Of a DNA stretch of 64,000 nt, positions 39,467-47,439 are shown one piece after another (position 1 is the first letter of the stretch; every line of letters begins with the position of its first letter). A model generated the notes under the pieces. That model was not told the DNA's origin. It saw only the letters and a list, made by a program, of their open reading frames with translations, and ran no database searches. The position numbers were made by a program, and so were the translations under genes. The DNA lies in assembly GCF_015694525.1 (NCBI RefSeq), contig NZ_JADQDM010000012.1, positions 62,001-126,000 on the forward strand, given 5' to 3'. Source of the DNA: Hymenobacter ruricola. GTDB lineage: Bacteria > Bacteroidota > Bacteroidia > Cytophagales > Hymenobacteraceae.

Positions 39467-40705
39467 ATGAAACACTTCTTCTCTACCACCGCAGGCAAGG
39501 CCGCGGCCGGGCTCTTATTGGCTGTACTGGTTCTGCTGGCCCCGCTGGGGGCCGGAGCGCAGGCCCTACGCGGCACCTTCGCGGGCGGCCGGTCCCACTC
39601 GCTGGCCATCCACGCCGACGGCAGCCTGTGGGCCACCGGCGACAACACCTATGGCCAGCTCGGCACGGGCACCACCACCAGCAGCACCGCCTGGGTGCAA
39701 GTGGGCACCGCCACCGACTGGGTGCAGGTAGCGGCGGGCACCAGCTTCAGTTTGGGGCTGCGAGCCGACGGCACGGCCTGGGCCTGGGGCTTCAATGGCT
39801 ACGGCCAGCTCGGCGACAACTCCACCACCGACCGCCTGGTGCCCACGGCCGTGAGCGGGGGCGGCACCTACGCCCAGCTGGCGGCCGGCTACATCTTCAG
39901 CGTGGGCCTGCGCACCGACGGCACGGTGTACGCCTGGGGCCTAAACACCAACGGCCAGCTCGGCGACGGCACCACCACCGACCGGGCCGTGCCCACCCGC
40001 GAAGCCACCAACGGCACCACCTGGACCGCGCTGGCCCCCGGCCTCGCGTCCTCCTTCACGGCGGTGCGCACGGTGTCGGGCTACAACTTTGCCAGCACTG
40101 GCTACAACAGCAGCGGCCAGCTCGGCGACGGTACTACCGATGACGCCAACCGCTTCGACCGGGTGAGCCCGCTAAACTCCCTCCAGCCCCTGCCCGTGGA
40201 GCTGGTGGCCTTCGCGGCCGTCCGCACCGGCCCGGCGGCGGTGGCCCTGGCCTGGCACACGGCCTCGGAGCAGCACAACGCCGGCTTCACGGTGGAGAAA
40301 TCGGCCGACGGCGTGGCCTTTGCCGCCCTGGGCTTCGTGGCCGGGGCCGGCAGCAGCGCCACGGCCCACGCCTACGCCTACCCGGACGCCAACGCCCGCG
40401 CCGCCGCCTACTACCGCCTGGCCCAGCGCGACCTGGACGGCACGGTGGCCTACTCGCCCGTGCAGTTCGTGCCCGCCGCCGATGGAGAGGGGGCCGCAGG
40501 CCTAGTGCTGGTGCTGGTGCCCAACCCCGCCCACGGCGGCGTGGTGCAAGTGCCGGGCCTGGCCGCCGGCACGCCCCTGGCCGTGTACGACGGACTGGGC
40601 CGCCTCGTGCGGCCGGCCGCCGCCACCCTCGACGTGGCCGGCCTGCCCGCCGGGGTGTACGTGGTGCGCGCCGGCACCCGCGCCGCCCACCTGGTGGTGG
40701 AGTAG
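39467..40705 (+). CDS. RCC1-repeat T9SS-exported protein
   Basis: A 412-residue secreted protein. Signal peptide ends LAPLGAGAQ. Three to four RCC1 propeller repeats follow (GDNTYGQLGTGTTT, WGFNGYGQLGDNSTTDR, WGLNTNGQLGDGTTTDR, GYNSSGQLGDGTTDD) at about residues 40-235, fewer than the seven needed to close a propeller. Next comes the LPVELVAFAAVRTGPAAVALAWHTASEQHNAGFTVEKS fibronectin-like domain found also in the giant protein, and last a T9SS sorting domain (LVPNPAHGG...GVYVVRAG). ATG at 39467 is used; TTG one codon upstream is not needed. Role unknown, probably surface-attached. Confidence 0.9.
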   Translation: MKHFFSTTAGKAAAGLLLAVLVLLAPLGAGAQALRGTFAGGRSHSLAIHADGSLWATGDNTYGQLGTGTTTSSTAWVQVGTATDWVQVAAGTSFSLGLRADGTAWAWGFNGYGQLGDNSTTDRLVPTAVSGGGTYAQLAAGYIFSVGLRTDGTVYAWGLNTNGQLGDGTTTDRAVPTREATNGTTWTALAPGLASSFTAVRTVSGYNFASTGYNSSGQLGDGTTDDANRFDRVSPLNSLQPLPVELVAFAAVRTGPAAVALAWHTASEQHNAGFTVEKSADGVAFAALGFVAGAGSSATAHAYAYPDANARAAAYYRLAQRDLDGTVAYSPVQFVPAADGEGAAGLVLVLVPNPAHGGVVQVPGLAAGTPLAVYDGLGRLVRPAAATLDVAGLPAGVYVVRAGTRAAHLVVE

Positions 40706-40726
40706 GCCGCAGGGGGCCGGCTGCCC

Positions 40727-40758
40727 TTGCAGGCAGCGCCGCCTATGGCGTAGCTTTG
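40727..40758 (+). promoter_or_regulatory. Bacteroidota-type promoter of the exonuclease gene
   Basis: TAgcTTTG at 40751-40758 matches the -7 consensus exactly; TTG at 40727-40729 lies 21 bases upstream. The start codon at 40823 follows after a leader of about 58 bases. Confidence 0.7.
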
Positions 40759-40822
40759 GGATAGGCCAGCGACCGGGCGTTCGCGTCCCCGCCGGCCTTC
40801 ACCGCCCTTTCCCCCTCCCGCC

Positions 40823-41620
40823 ATGCAGCACCTCCACCGCACCCCGCTCGACCAGCTCTTTGTCATCGACATCGAAACCGTGCCCTGCGTGGACTGCCAC
40901 GACAACCTCGACCAGATGCTGCGCCAGCTCTGGGAGCACAAGAGCGAGAGCCTGCGCCGCCAGCAGGGCTACACCGGCCGCCCCCAGGCCCCCGAGCCCC
41001 TGCCCGACCACCTCACCGCCGCCAGCCTGTTTGAGCAGGCCGGCATTTACGCGGAGTTTGGGAAGGTGGTGTGCATTTCGGTGGGCTATTTCGTGCACGA
41101 CAAGCAGGAGGAAATTACCCGCTTCCGCGTGAAGAGCTTTGCCGGCCACGACGAGAAGCAGCTGCTGCGCGACTTCGGCAAGCTGCTGGGCCACAAGCCG
41201 CACTTTGCCCTCTGCGCCCACAACGGCAAGGAGTTCGACTTTCCCTACCTCGGCCGCCGCCTCCTCGTCAACGGCCTGCCCCTGCCCGCCCAACTCGACC
41301 TAGCCGGCAAAAAGCCCTGGGAAATCAACCACCACGACACCCTGGAACTCTGGAAGTTCGGCGACCACAAGTCCTACACCTCGCTCCACCTGCTGGCCAC
41401 CATCTTCGGCATTCCCACGCCCAAAGACGACATCACGGGCGCCGACGTGGCGCGGGTGTACTGGGAGGAAAACGACCTGCCCCGCATTGCGGCCTATTGC
41501 CAGAAGGACATCATTACCACCGCCCGCCTCCTCCAGAAATTCCGGGGCGAAGAGCCTTTCCGCGACGAGCACGTGGTGTACGCCGACGCAACCCCAGCGC
41601 CCATGCTACGGGTCATGTGA
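40823..41620 (+). CDS. 3'-5' exonuclease, DNA polymerase B-like (DEDDy)
   Basis: A 265-residue protein with the three exonuclease motifs of the DEDDy group. Motif I is FVIDIETV (Asp16, Glu18), motif II is AHNGKEFDFPYLGRR (Asp near 137) and motif III is IAAYCQKDIITTARL (Tyr and Asp near 225-229). These residues bind the two metals that cut DNA from the 3' end. The family is described as a predicted exonuclease related to the proofreading domain of PolB-type polymerases, and acts here without a polymerase. Followed at 39 bases by a lipoprotein gene on the same strand, possibly cotranscribed. Confidence 0.92.
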   Translation: MQHLHRTPLDQLFVIDIETVPCVDCHDNLDQMLRQLWEHKSESLRRQQGYTGRPQAPEPLPDHLTAASLFEQAGIYAEFGKVVCISVGYFVHDKQEEITRFRVKSFAGHDEKQLLRDFGKLLGHKPHFALCAHNGKEFDFPYLGRRLLVNGLPLPAQLDLAGKKPWEINHHDTLELWKFGDHKSYTSLHLLATIFGIPTPKDDITGADVARVYWEENDLPRIAAYCQKDIITTARLLQKFRGEEPFRDEHVVYADATPAPMLRVM

Positions 41621-41659
41621 GGAAACAACCCTTTTCAAGCACTTCACCACGTCCCTTTC

Positions 41660-42181
41660 ATGCGCTTCTCTTTTCCTCTTCGCCGCGCCGCTGCCGCCCT
41701 GGCCGCGTCCCTGGCCCTGGCTGCCTGCCAGGATGTTCAGTGTCCGCTCAGCATGACCCCGCCGCCCGAGTTCTCGCTCGCTTTCAGCACCGACACCTTG
41801 CCCGACCCTGCGGCGGGTTTCCGGCGGGCCGAATGGCGCTCGGCTTACCTCGTGCGCTACGCCACCACCGATTTCCAGTCGCCCACCGACACCTTGCGCC
41901 AGCCCTGGGCCACTGTGGGCCAGCGCCCCGTGCTGGCCGTGTACGCCAGCGGCCAGCACCCGCCCCAGTTTGCGGTGCCCCAGAGCGGCCCCGCCGCGCA
42001 GCCCGGCAGCTACCGGCTGGTGGTGCCGGCCGCTGGTCGCCAGTACGACATCAACAACATCGTTCTGACGCAGGAATCCGGCAAAAGCCGGTGCGACGGC
42101 TACCGCATCACCCGCCGCGAGGCCACCGTCAACGGCCAGCTTCGCGACGGCCTGACCAGCCCGCCGCTGCTCACCAAATAG
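41660..42181 (+). CDS. Hypothetical lipoprotein
   Basis: A 173-residue protein with lipoprotein signal (MRFSFPLRRAAAALAASLALAAC is too long to be split with certainty; lipobox ends LALAAC). The mature part starts QDVQCPLSMTPPPEFSLAF and has Tyr/Asp-rich strands (YRLVVPAAGRQYDINNIVLTQ). No family recognised. It shares a bidirectional terminator with the convergent dehydrogenase gene. Confidence 0.7.
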   Translation: MRFSFPLRRAAAALAASLALAACQDVQCPLSMTPPPEFSLAFSTDTLPDPAAGFRRAEWRSAYLVRYATTDFQSPTDTLRQPWATVGQRPVLAVYASGQHPPQFAVPQSGPAAQPGSYRLVVPAAGRQYDINNIVLTQESGKSRCDGYRITRREATVNGQLRDGLTSPPLLTK

Positions 42182-42186
42182 CGCAC

Positions 42187-42220
42187 AAAAAAGGCTTCTG
42201 CACCACGCAGAAGCCTTTTT
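42187..42220. terminator. Bidirectional terminator
   Basis: The stem AAAAGGCTTCTGC/GCAGAAGCCTTTT with A-run on the left and T-run on the right lies between the convergent lipoprotein and dehydrogenase genes. Confidence 0.93.
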
Positions 42221-42241
42221 ATTTAGCCGAAGCATCGCCCC

Positions 42242-43294
42242 CTAGCTTTCCAGCGTGGCCAGGTCAATGACAAAGCGGTACTTCACATCGCCTTTCAGCA
42301 TGCGCTCGTAGGCGTTGTTGATGTCCTTGATGTTGATGAGCTCGATGTCGGACATGATGTTGTGCTCGGCGCAGAAGTCCAGCATTTCCTGCGTTTCGGC
42401 AATGCCGCCGATGAGCGAGCCCGCAATGCGCCGGCGCTTGCCGATGAGGTTGAAGGCGTGCACCTGGGGCGCTTCGGGCGGCACGCCCAGCAGTATCATG
42501 GTGCCGTCGCGGCGCAGCAGGTTCAGGTAGGCCGCCAGGTCGAGCGGGGCCGACACGGTGTTGATGATGAAGTCGAAGTAGTTGCTTGCCGACTTCAGCT
42601 GGGCTTTGTCTTTGGTCACCACGAACTTGTGGGCGCCCAGCTCTTTGGCGTCGGCTTCCTTGCTGGGCGAGGTGCTGAGGACGGTGACTTCGGCGCCCAT
42701 GGCGGCGGCCAGCTTCACGGCCATGTGGCCCAGGCCGCCCAGGCCCATTACGCCCACGCGGTGGCCGGGCTGCACGTTCCACTGGCGCAGGGGCGAGTAG
42801 GTGGTGATGCCGGCGCAGAGCAGCGGCGCCACGCGGGCCAGGTCCAGCTTTTCGGACACCTTGAGGGTGTACTTTTCATCGACCACAATCTGCGAGGAGT
42901 AGCCGCCGTAGGTGGGCGCGCCGGTGCCGATTTCGCGGCCGTTGTAGGTGCCCACCATGCCGGTGGTTTCGCAGTACTGCTCCAGGCCTTCCTGGCAGCT
43001 GGGGCAGGTGCGGCAGGAATCGACCATACAGCCCACGCCGGCCAGGTCGCCCACTTTGAAGTTCCTGACTTGGTCGCCCACCTGCGTGATGCGGCCCACG
43101 ATTTCGTGGCCCGGCACCATGGGAAAAATCGAGCCGCCCCACTCGTCACGCACCTGGTGCAGGTCGGAGTGGCACACGCCACAGAACTGAATGTCGATGA
43201 GAACGTCGTGCGGGCCGACGTCGCGGCGCTCGAAGTTGAAAGGTTCTAACGGGATGTTGGCGGCGGGGGCCGCGTAAGCTTTGGTGGGGAGCAT
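42242..43294 (-). CDS. Zinc-dependent alcohol dehydrogenase, second paralogue
   Basis: A 350-residue medium-chain dehydrogenase of the same group as 14334-15407. Catalytic zinc motif CGVCHSDLH and PGHEIVG, structural zinc cysteines CRTCPSCQEGLEQYC, Rossmann motif GLGGLGHMA followed by STSPSKEADA, and the family end INNAYERMLKGDVKYRFVIDLATL. It likely reduces or oxidises aldehydes and alcohols with NADP(H). An AraC-type regulator gene lies 134 bases upstream on the same strand and may control it. ATG at 43294. Confidence 0.93.
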   Translation of the reverse strand: MLPTKAYAAPAANIPLEPFNFERRDVGPHDVLIDIQFCGVCHSDLHQVRDEWGGSIFPMVPGHEIVGRITQVGDQVRNFKVGDLAGVGCMVDSCRTCPSCQEGLEQYCETTGMVGTYNGREIGTGAPTYGGYSSQIVVDEKYTLKVSEKLDLARVAPLLCAGITTYSPLRQWNVQPGHRVGVMGLGGLGHMAVKLAAAMGAEVTVLSTSPSKEADAKELGAHKFVVTKDKAQLKSASNYFDFIINTVSAPLDLAAYLNLLRRDGTMILLGVPPEAPQVHAFNLIGKRRRIAGSLIGGIAETQEMLDFCAEHNIMSDIELINIKDINNAYERMLKGDVKYRFVIDLATLES

Positions 43295-43428
43295 AAAGTG
43301 GAATCTGAGTAAAAGAACAGGGCCCGGGGGCCAGGGGCTAAACTCCTTGTGCGGGCGAAGGTTGGGGCGACGGGCTAAAATCCGGGTTACGTCCAGCCGT
43401 ACCGTCGAGCCGGGGCCCCGTCCGCCGG

Positions 43429-44409
43429 CTAGCCCTTCAGCTCCGTGGGGCTCACGCCGAACTTCTTTTTGAACGCCGTGCTGAAGTGCTGCACCGACGA
43501 ATAGCCCAACTCAAACGCCAGCTCGCTGGCTGTTTTTTGGCGGTCCTGCAGCTGGGCCCGGGCGTCGGCCAGCCGGTAGTCGCTGAGGTAGCCGAACACG
43601 GTTTGGCCGAACAGCTCTTTGAAGCCCTTTTTCAGCTTAAACTCGTTGAGGCCGGCCACGCGGGCCAGCTCGGGCAGGCTGGGCGGCAGGGCCAGGTGCT
43701 GCACGAGGTAGTCGCGGGCAAAGAGCAGGCGCTCCTGGTCGTAGTCGGTGCGGGCGTAGCGGCGCGGGGCCTGCGCCTGCTCGAAGGCATCGGCCTGCAA
43801 CACGAGTATTTCCAGGGCTTTGGAGTAGAGAAACAGTTTTTTCAGCGGCCCCGCAAAGCGGCAGTCCAGCACTTCCCGGATGGCCGTGTGCAAGGCCAGG
43901 TTCAGGTGCAGGCCCTGCTCGCTCAGCACCAGCTGCTGGCCCGCCAGCACGGCGGCGCAGAAGCGCCGCAGCGGCTCGTTGGCCTGCTGGGCCAGGGCCA
44001 GGAAGGCGGGCTTGGTGAACTGCAGGATGAAGGTTTCGGCTTCCAGCTCCTCGTTGCGGATGGTGCCCTCGAAGCCGTGGGCGTAGGACAAGTTGTGCTG
44101 GTAGCTGGCCAGGTGGAGCACGGTGCCGGCCCGGCGGTTTTCGATGATGGTGCGGCCGCGCAGGTTGAAATGCAGGTGCACCACGTCGAGGTCGGTTTGC
44201 CAATCGGCCGTGAAGGCTTCCCGGTAGTGCCAGCGGGCATAGGCCAGCCGAATGCCGTCGAAATACCAGTGCGCCTGGTAACCTTTGCCAATTGGCAGCT
44301 CGATTTCGCGGGCGTGCTCCACCAGCTCCGTGGCATCAAAGTCGCTGGCCACGTAGTCGTTGCGATGAATGAGCAGGTGGCTGCTGCCGTGGCGTACTTC
44401 GAGGGGCAT
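43429..44409 (-). CDS. AraC family transcriptional regulator
   Basis: A 326-residue regulator. The first 200 residues form a sensor domain without clear cupin motif (MPLEVRHGSSHLLIHRNDY, DVVHLHFNLRGRTIIENRRAG). The C-terminal AraC DNA-binding domain at about 225-325 has two helix-turn-helix units: LPELARVAGLNEFKLKKGFKELFG and SELAFELGYSSVQHFSTAFKKKFGVSPTE. It lies between an NTF2-like gene upstream and an alcohol dehydrogenase gene downstream, all on the minus strand. The effector is unknown. Confidence 0.93.
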   Translation of the reverse strand: MPLEVRHGSSHLLIHRNDYVASDFDATELVEHAREIELPIGKGYQAHWYFDGIRLAYARWHYREAFTADWQTDLDVVHLHFNLRGRTIIENRRAGTVLHLASYQHNLSYAHGFEGTIRNEELEAETFILQFTKPAFLALAQQANEPLRRFCAAVLAGQQLVLSEQGLHLNLALHTAIREVLDCRFAGPLKKLFLYSKALEILVLQADAFEQAQAPRRYARTDYDQERLLFARDYLVQHLALPPSLPELARVAGLNEFKLKKGFKELFGQTVFGYLSDYRLADARAQLQDRQKTASELAFELGYSSVQHFSTAFKKKFGVSPTELKG

Positions 44410-44433
44410 GGCCGGAGAGTAAGGTGACGCAAG

Positions 44434-44880
44434 TTATTTCATCAGGCGCAGCAGCAGCTTGGTGAACGGGCCGGGCGGCGCAATGCGGGTATTCTGAAAG
44501 GCGGCAAACTGCCAGCGCCCGTTGCCGAGTACGGCCACCATGGTCTGGACGGACTCGCGGCCAACGGGCGCCTGCTTCTGCCAGCGCATCTGCACGGCTC
44601 CGGTGCTGTGCAGCAGCGCCACGGCGGGAGCCAATAGCCGGAAATCGGTGACGCGGCCCCGCACCAGCCGGGAGCCGCGCAGCACGCCCTGAAACAGCTC
44701 CTGGTGGGCTTGCGCAATGGCTCCCCGGCCGGTCAGATGAGTCCCATCGAACACGACATAGTCAGCGTCGTCAGTAAAGTTGGCGGCGAATTCTTCGCCG
44801 TTGCCGGCTTGCCAGGCGGCCGCCATTTGGTCGAGTAGGGACTGGATTTGCTCGCGGGCAACGGACACGGGCTCAGGCAT
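44434..44880 (-). CDS. NTF2-like/SnoaL-type protein (SgcJ/EcaC family)
   Basis: A 148-residue cone-shaped fold protein: LLDQMAAAWQAGNGEEFAANFTDDADYVVFDGTHLTGRGAIAQAHQELF is the family start and SVQTMVAVLGNGRWQFAAFQNTRIAP its end. Members bind small molecules and a few are isomerases or cyclases; no catalytic residues can be assigned. The ATG at 44880 (MPEPVSVA) is chosen over 44907. It is 24 bases upstream of the AraC gene, so the two are probably an operon. Confidence 0.87.
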   Translation of the reverse strand: MPEPVSVAREQIQSLLDQMAAAWQAGNGEEFAANFTDDADYVVFDGTHLTGRGAIAQAHQELFQGVLRGSRLVRGRVTDFRLLAPAVALLHSTGAVQMRWQKQAPVGRESVQTMVAVLGNGRWQFAAFQNTRIAPPGPFTKLLLRLMK

Positions 44881-44955
44881 GGCGGAGAAGCTTAGGTGAC
44901 GGAGCAAAGGTCTGCGGGGCAGCCCCGGTGGTCGTTACAGAAAACGGCCTTTCGC

Positions 44956-45030
44956 TTACACCTGCCGGAGTTTTTGCGGCTCCGAGGCAGCCAGCTCCTG
45001 ATTCTGCACCTCTGGCTCCGGCAGGTGTAA
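44956..45030. repeat. Inverted repeat upstream of the small HMA-like gene
   Basis: 15-base perfect arms TTACACCTGCCGGAG (44956-44970) and its complement (45016-45030) enclose 45 bases that also pair in part (TTTTTGCGGCTCCGAGG). It lies in the region between the divergent NTF2-like gene and the gene at 45098. Confidence 0.7.
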
Positions 45031-45097
45031 CGCGCTGGCTAGGTCAGGCTCGGAAGTTTGCAACGGCATCGGCCCCCTTAATGGCCGCGCCGCGCTC

Positions 45098-45322
45098 ATG
45101 CCCGAAGTTGAAGTTTTCCGCACCGACGTTACCTGCCCCCGCGCGGCGGCTGCGCTGCTGCGCGGCCTGCGGGCGTGCTTCCCCACCTGGCGCATCACCT
45201 TCGACCTGGACGACTGCGACCGAATTCTGCGCGTGGAAAGCCCCAAAGGCGCACCCGATGCCCGCGCCGTGGCGGCTGTCTTGCATTCCCGCGGCTACGC
45301 CTGCGCGCCCCTCCCCGACTGA
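45098..45322 (+). CDS. Small HMA-like (ferredoxin-fold) protein
   Basis: A 74-residue protein: MPEVEVFRTDVTC, ARAVAAVLHSRGYACAPLPD and the middle strands WRITFDLDDCDRILRVES give the beta-alpha-beta-beta-alpha-beta pattern of heavy-metal-associated domains, but the metal-binding CxxC is absent (TDVTCPRAA has one Cys). Similar short proteins are seen in Bacteroidota with unknown function. It ends 13 bases before the next gene on the same strand, and the two are likely one transcript. Recognition rests on pattern only. Confidence 0.68.
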   Translation: MPEVEVFRTDVTCPRAAAALLRGLRACFPTWRITFDLDDCDRILRVESPKGAPDARAVAAVLHSRGYACAPLPD

Positions 45323-45335
45323 CCTCATTTTCTCC

Positions 45336-46022
45336 ATGTTTTCCTTCAAACAACTCCGCCAGCTCATGCAAGTCCAAGGCAACGGCACCCTTGCGGTGCG
45401 CACCCAACCCGTCAGCTCCTTCACCCGCCTGCACCTGAGCGTGCACGGCACCGTCGAACTGCGCCAAAGCACCGAGGAAAAAGTCGTCATCGAAACCGAC
45501 GACAACCTGCTGGAGCACGTCGGCGTCGTCAACGCCGGCCGCACCCTCTACGTCACCACTGAGGACAAGCTGCGGCGCCCGGCGTACTCGCAGCTGCACG
45601 TGGTGGTGCACGTGCGTCAGCTGCAGCATCTCGACATTGCCAGCGAAGGCCACGTCATCTGCCCGGAGCCGCTGCTGGCCGTCGAGCCGCTGGAAATCAA
45701 AATTCAGTCCCTCGGCAACACCCAGCTCCGGCTGCGGGCCGATGCGCTCAGCCTGCACTGCGCCTGCCAGGGCCACGTGCAGCTAGCGGGCACGGCCGGC
45801 ACGGTCAAAATCACGAATATGTCGGAAGGCGACCTGGACTGCGGCGAACTAGTGGCTCAGCACCTCAAGCTTCGCAACCTGGGGGCCGGCAACATTCAGC
45901 TGCGCGCCGAGCAAACCATTGCCATTCAGCACTTCGGCGCGGGCTCGGTGCACTACGCGGGCGCTGGCCGCTTGCTCGACGTGCGGCACTACGGGGACGG
46001 CGAAATCAAGCACATGGGCTAA
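45336..46022 (+). CDS. GIN domain (DUF2807) protein
   Basis: A 228-residue protein of the GIN domain family, described as putative autotransporter adhesin head. Strand repeats: PVSSFTRLHLSVHGTVELRQS, EEKVVIETDDNLLEHVGV, LQHLDIASEGHVICPEPL, LKLRNLGAGNIQLRAEQT, IAIQHFGAGSVHYAGAGRLLDVRHYGDG. The family forms a small beta-helix. Unlike most members there is no signal peptide or lipobox: the start MFSFKQLRQLMQVQGNG is charged and short, so it may be cytoplasmic or exported by another route. The frame is open upstream but the first good start is 45336. Confidence 0.82.
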   Translation: MFSFKQLRQLMQVQGNGTLAVRTQPVSSFTRLHLSVHGTVELRQSTEEKVVIETDDNLLEHVGVVNAGRTLYVTTEDKLRRPAYSQLHVVVHVRQLQHLDIASEGHVICPEPLLAVEPLEIKIQSLGNTQLRLRADALSLHCACQGHVQLAGTAGTVKITNMSEGDLDCGELVAQHLKLRNLGAGNIQLRAEQTIAIQHFGAGSVHYAGAGRLLDVRHYGDGEIKHMG

Positions 46023-46036
46023 AGCCCAGGCCCCGT

Positions 46037-46741
46037 TTATTTCTGTTCGGCTGCGGCGGCCGGCGCCGCAGCCGAAGCGCCCGTTGCCAGCGCCGCCGTC
46101 ACCATTTCCTTCATCCTTCGCAACGACTCGCGGGCAAACTTGCGCTGGAGCCTGCGCCCGAACAGCTTGAAGCCCACCCAGTAGAACGGGTTGCGGATGC
46201 GCCCGGGCTGCGACACGGCGTGGATGCGAAACTGCACCGCCCCGGTAGCCAGGTTTTTGTGGATGGTGAAGTCAATCTGGCCGCGCTCGAAATGGCCTTC
46301 GAGGGTGCGGTAGCCGTAGCCCCACACCCGCTCGGGGCTCGTGGGCGTTTCGCGGGCGGCCTCGTCGGTCACGCCGCTCACCCGCACGCCGAAGTAGAAT
46401 TTAAAGAACAAAAACTGGGCCCGCAGCAGCATGATGCGGTTCTCGAGCGGGCCGTCGGGCTTGAAAATGCCGGTGATGAGGTCGGGCGGCGGGAAGGCGT
46501 AGCGGCGCAGCACGTCCTGCGCCGCCGCAAAGGAACCGTGGGCTTCGGGCGGGCCGGGGGCTTCGGCGGGCAAGTCAGCCGCGTAGTCATCGAGGCGCCA
46601 GCCGGTTTCGGTGGTGTATTCGCTCTGGCGCGAAAAGTCGTAGTTGACTTTGGCGTCGGTGTAGGCTTCGAGGCGGGCGCGGTACTGCTCCCACGGCGCC
46701 GGGCCGCTGGCAGCCGGCTTAGGAATGGCGCTCGTGCTCAT
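46037..46741 (-). CDS. DUF1990 family protein
   Basis: A 234-residue protein with the DUF1990 pattern: FAAAQDVLRRYAFPPPDLITGIF, MLLRAQFLFFKFYFGVRVSGV, VWGYGYRTLEGHFERGQIDFTIHKN, VQFRIHAVSQPGRIRNPFYWVGFKLFGRRLQRKFARESLRRM. The fold is related to START-like lipid-binding proteins; function unknown. It overlaps the upstream gene by 23 bases, so the two are translationally coupled. Confidence 0.85.
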   Translation of the reverse strand: MSTSAIPKPAASGPAPWEQYRARLEAYTDAKVNYDFSRQSEYTTETGWRLDDYAADLPAEAPGPPEAHGSFAAAQDVLRRYAFPPPDLITGIFKPDGPLENRIMLLRAQFLFFKFYFGVRVSGVTDEAARETPTSPERVWGYGYRTLEGHFERGQIDFTIHKNLATGAVQFRIHAVSQPGRIRNPFYWVGFKLFGRRLQRKFARESLRRMKEMVTAALATGASAAAPAAAAEQK

Positions 46742-47294
46742 TGGGGCCGGAGTTCTCAGTGTGAGTTAGGGTTTCGACTACGACATCGCCCAGGGCCTGG
46801 CCACCGCTGGCGGCCGCCACGCGCCGGCAAAACTCTTTCCAGGTTTCTTCCTGCACGCGCTTGCCCACGCCGATGGTGTTGTAGGCGAAGGCCACGAGGC
46901 CGTCGCGGGAGCGGGCGCGGGAACGGATTTCAAACCGCAACACGTCCGGGCGCTCGTCGAGGTAATGCGTTTCGAAGCGGATGCGGCCGGCCTCGGGGTG
47001 GCCTTCGAGGGTGATGAACTCGAAGTGCGTGGCGCTGACTTCGGTCACGCGCACGCAACCGTTCCAGGGGCCCAGGATGCTGATTTCGAACTCCGTGCCT
47101 ACCTGTAGTCCATCTGCAGCCCCGTCTTTCCTCTTGAAATCGGCCAGCGCTTCGGGCGCAAACCGCGGCACATCGGCCTGCACCTGGGCCATGAGCTGCG
47201 CCGGGGCCAGGCGTGGCCGGGCCACGTCGAGGTAGTAGCGCCGTTCGAGCCAGGGGCCCGAACCAGTGGCGGCCGGCTGTTCGGAGTGTTCCAC
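46719..47294 (-). CDS. DUF1990-like protein, upstream partner
   Basis: A 191-residue protein with a second version of the DUF1990 fold: GTEFEISILGPWNGCVRVTEVSATHFEFITLEGHPEAGRIRFETHYL, RFEIRSRARSRDGLVAFAYNTIGVGKRVQEETWKEFCRRVA. In some actinobacteria and Bacteroidota the two types occur side by side. GTG is used as start (complement 47294); no ATG precedes the domain. Upstream is an AT-rich inverted repeat. Confidence 0.8.
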   Translation of the reverse strand: MEHSEQPAATGSGPWLERRYYLDVARPRLAPAQLMAQVQADVPRFAPEALADFKRKDGAADGLQVGTEFEISILGPWNGCVRVTEVSATHFEFITLEGHPEAGRIRFETHYLDERPDVLRFEIRSRARSRDGLVAFAYNTIGVGKRVQEETWKEFCRRVAAASGGQALGDVVVETLTHTENSGPNEHERHS

Positions 47295-47299
47295 TTGGG

Positions 47300-47431
47300 A
47301 ATTATGAATTAGAAATTATGAATTCTGAATTGGGCACGGGCCGTGCCGCTTACGTATACGCCCCCTGTGCATTTCAGGGCATGACCGGGCTACGTTCCGA
47401 ACTCAGAATTCATAATTTCTAATTCATAATT
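47300..47431. repeat. AT-rich inverted repeat with 29-base perfect arms
   Basis: 47300-47328 (AATTATGAATTAGAAATTAT and nine more) is the exact complement of 47403-47431; the 74-base centre is GC-rich. Both arms are pure A/T-rich sequence in a GC-rich region. The element begins 5 bases upstream of the DUF1990 start and ends 8 bases before the endonuclease V start, filling the divergent promoter region. Confidence 0.92.
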
Positions 47432-47439
47432 AATAGCGC

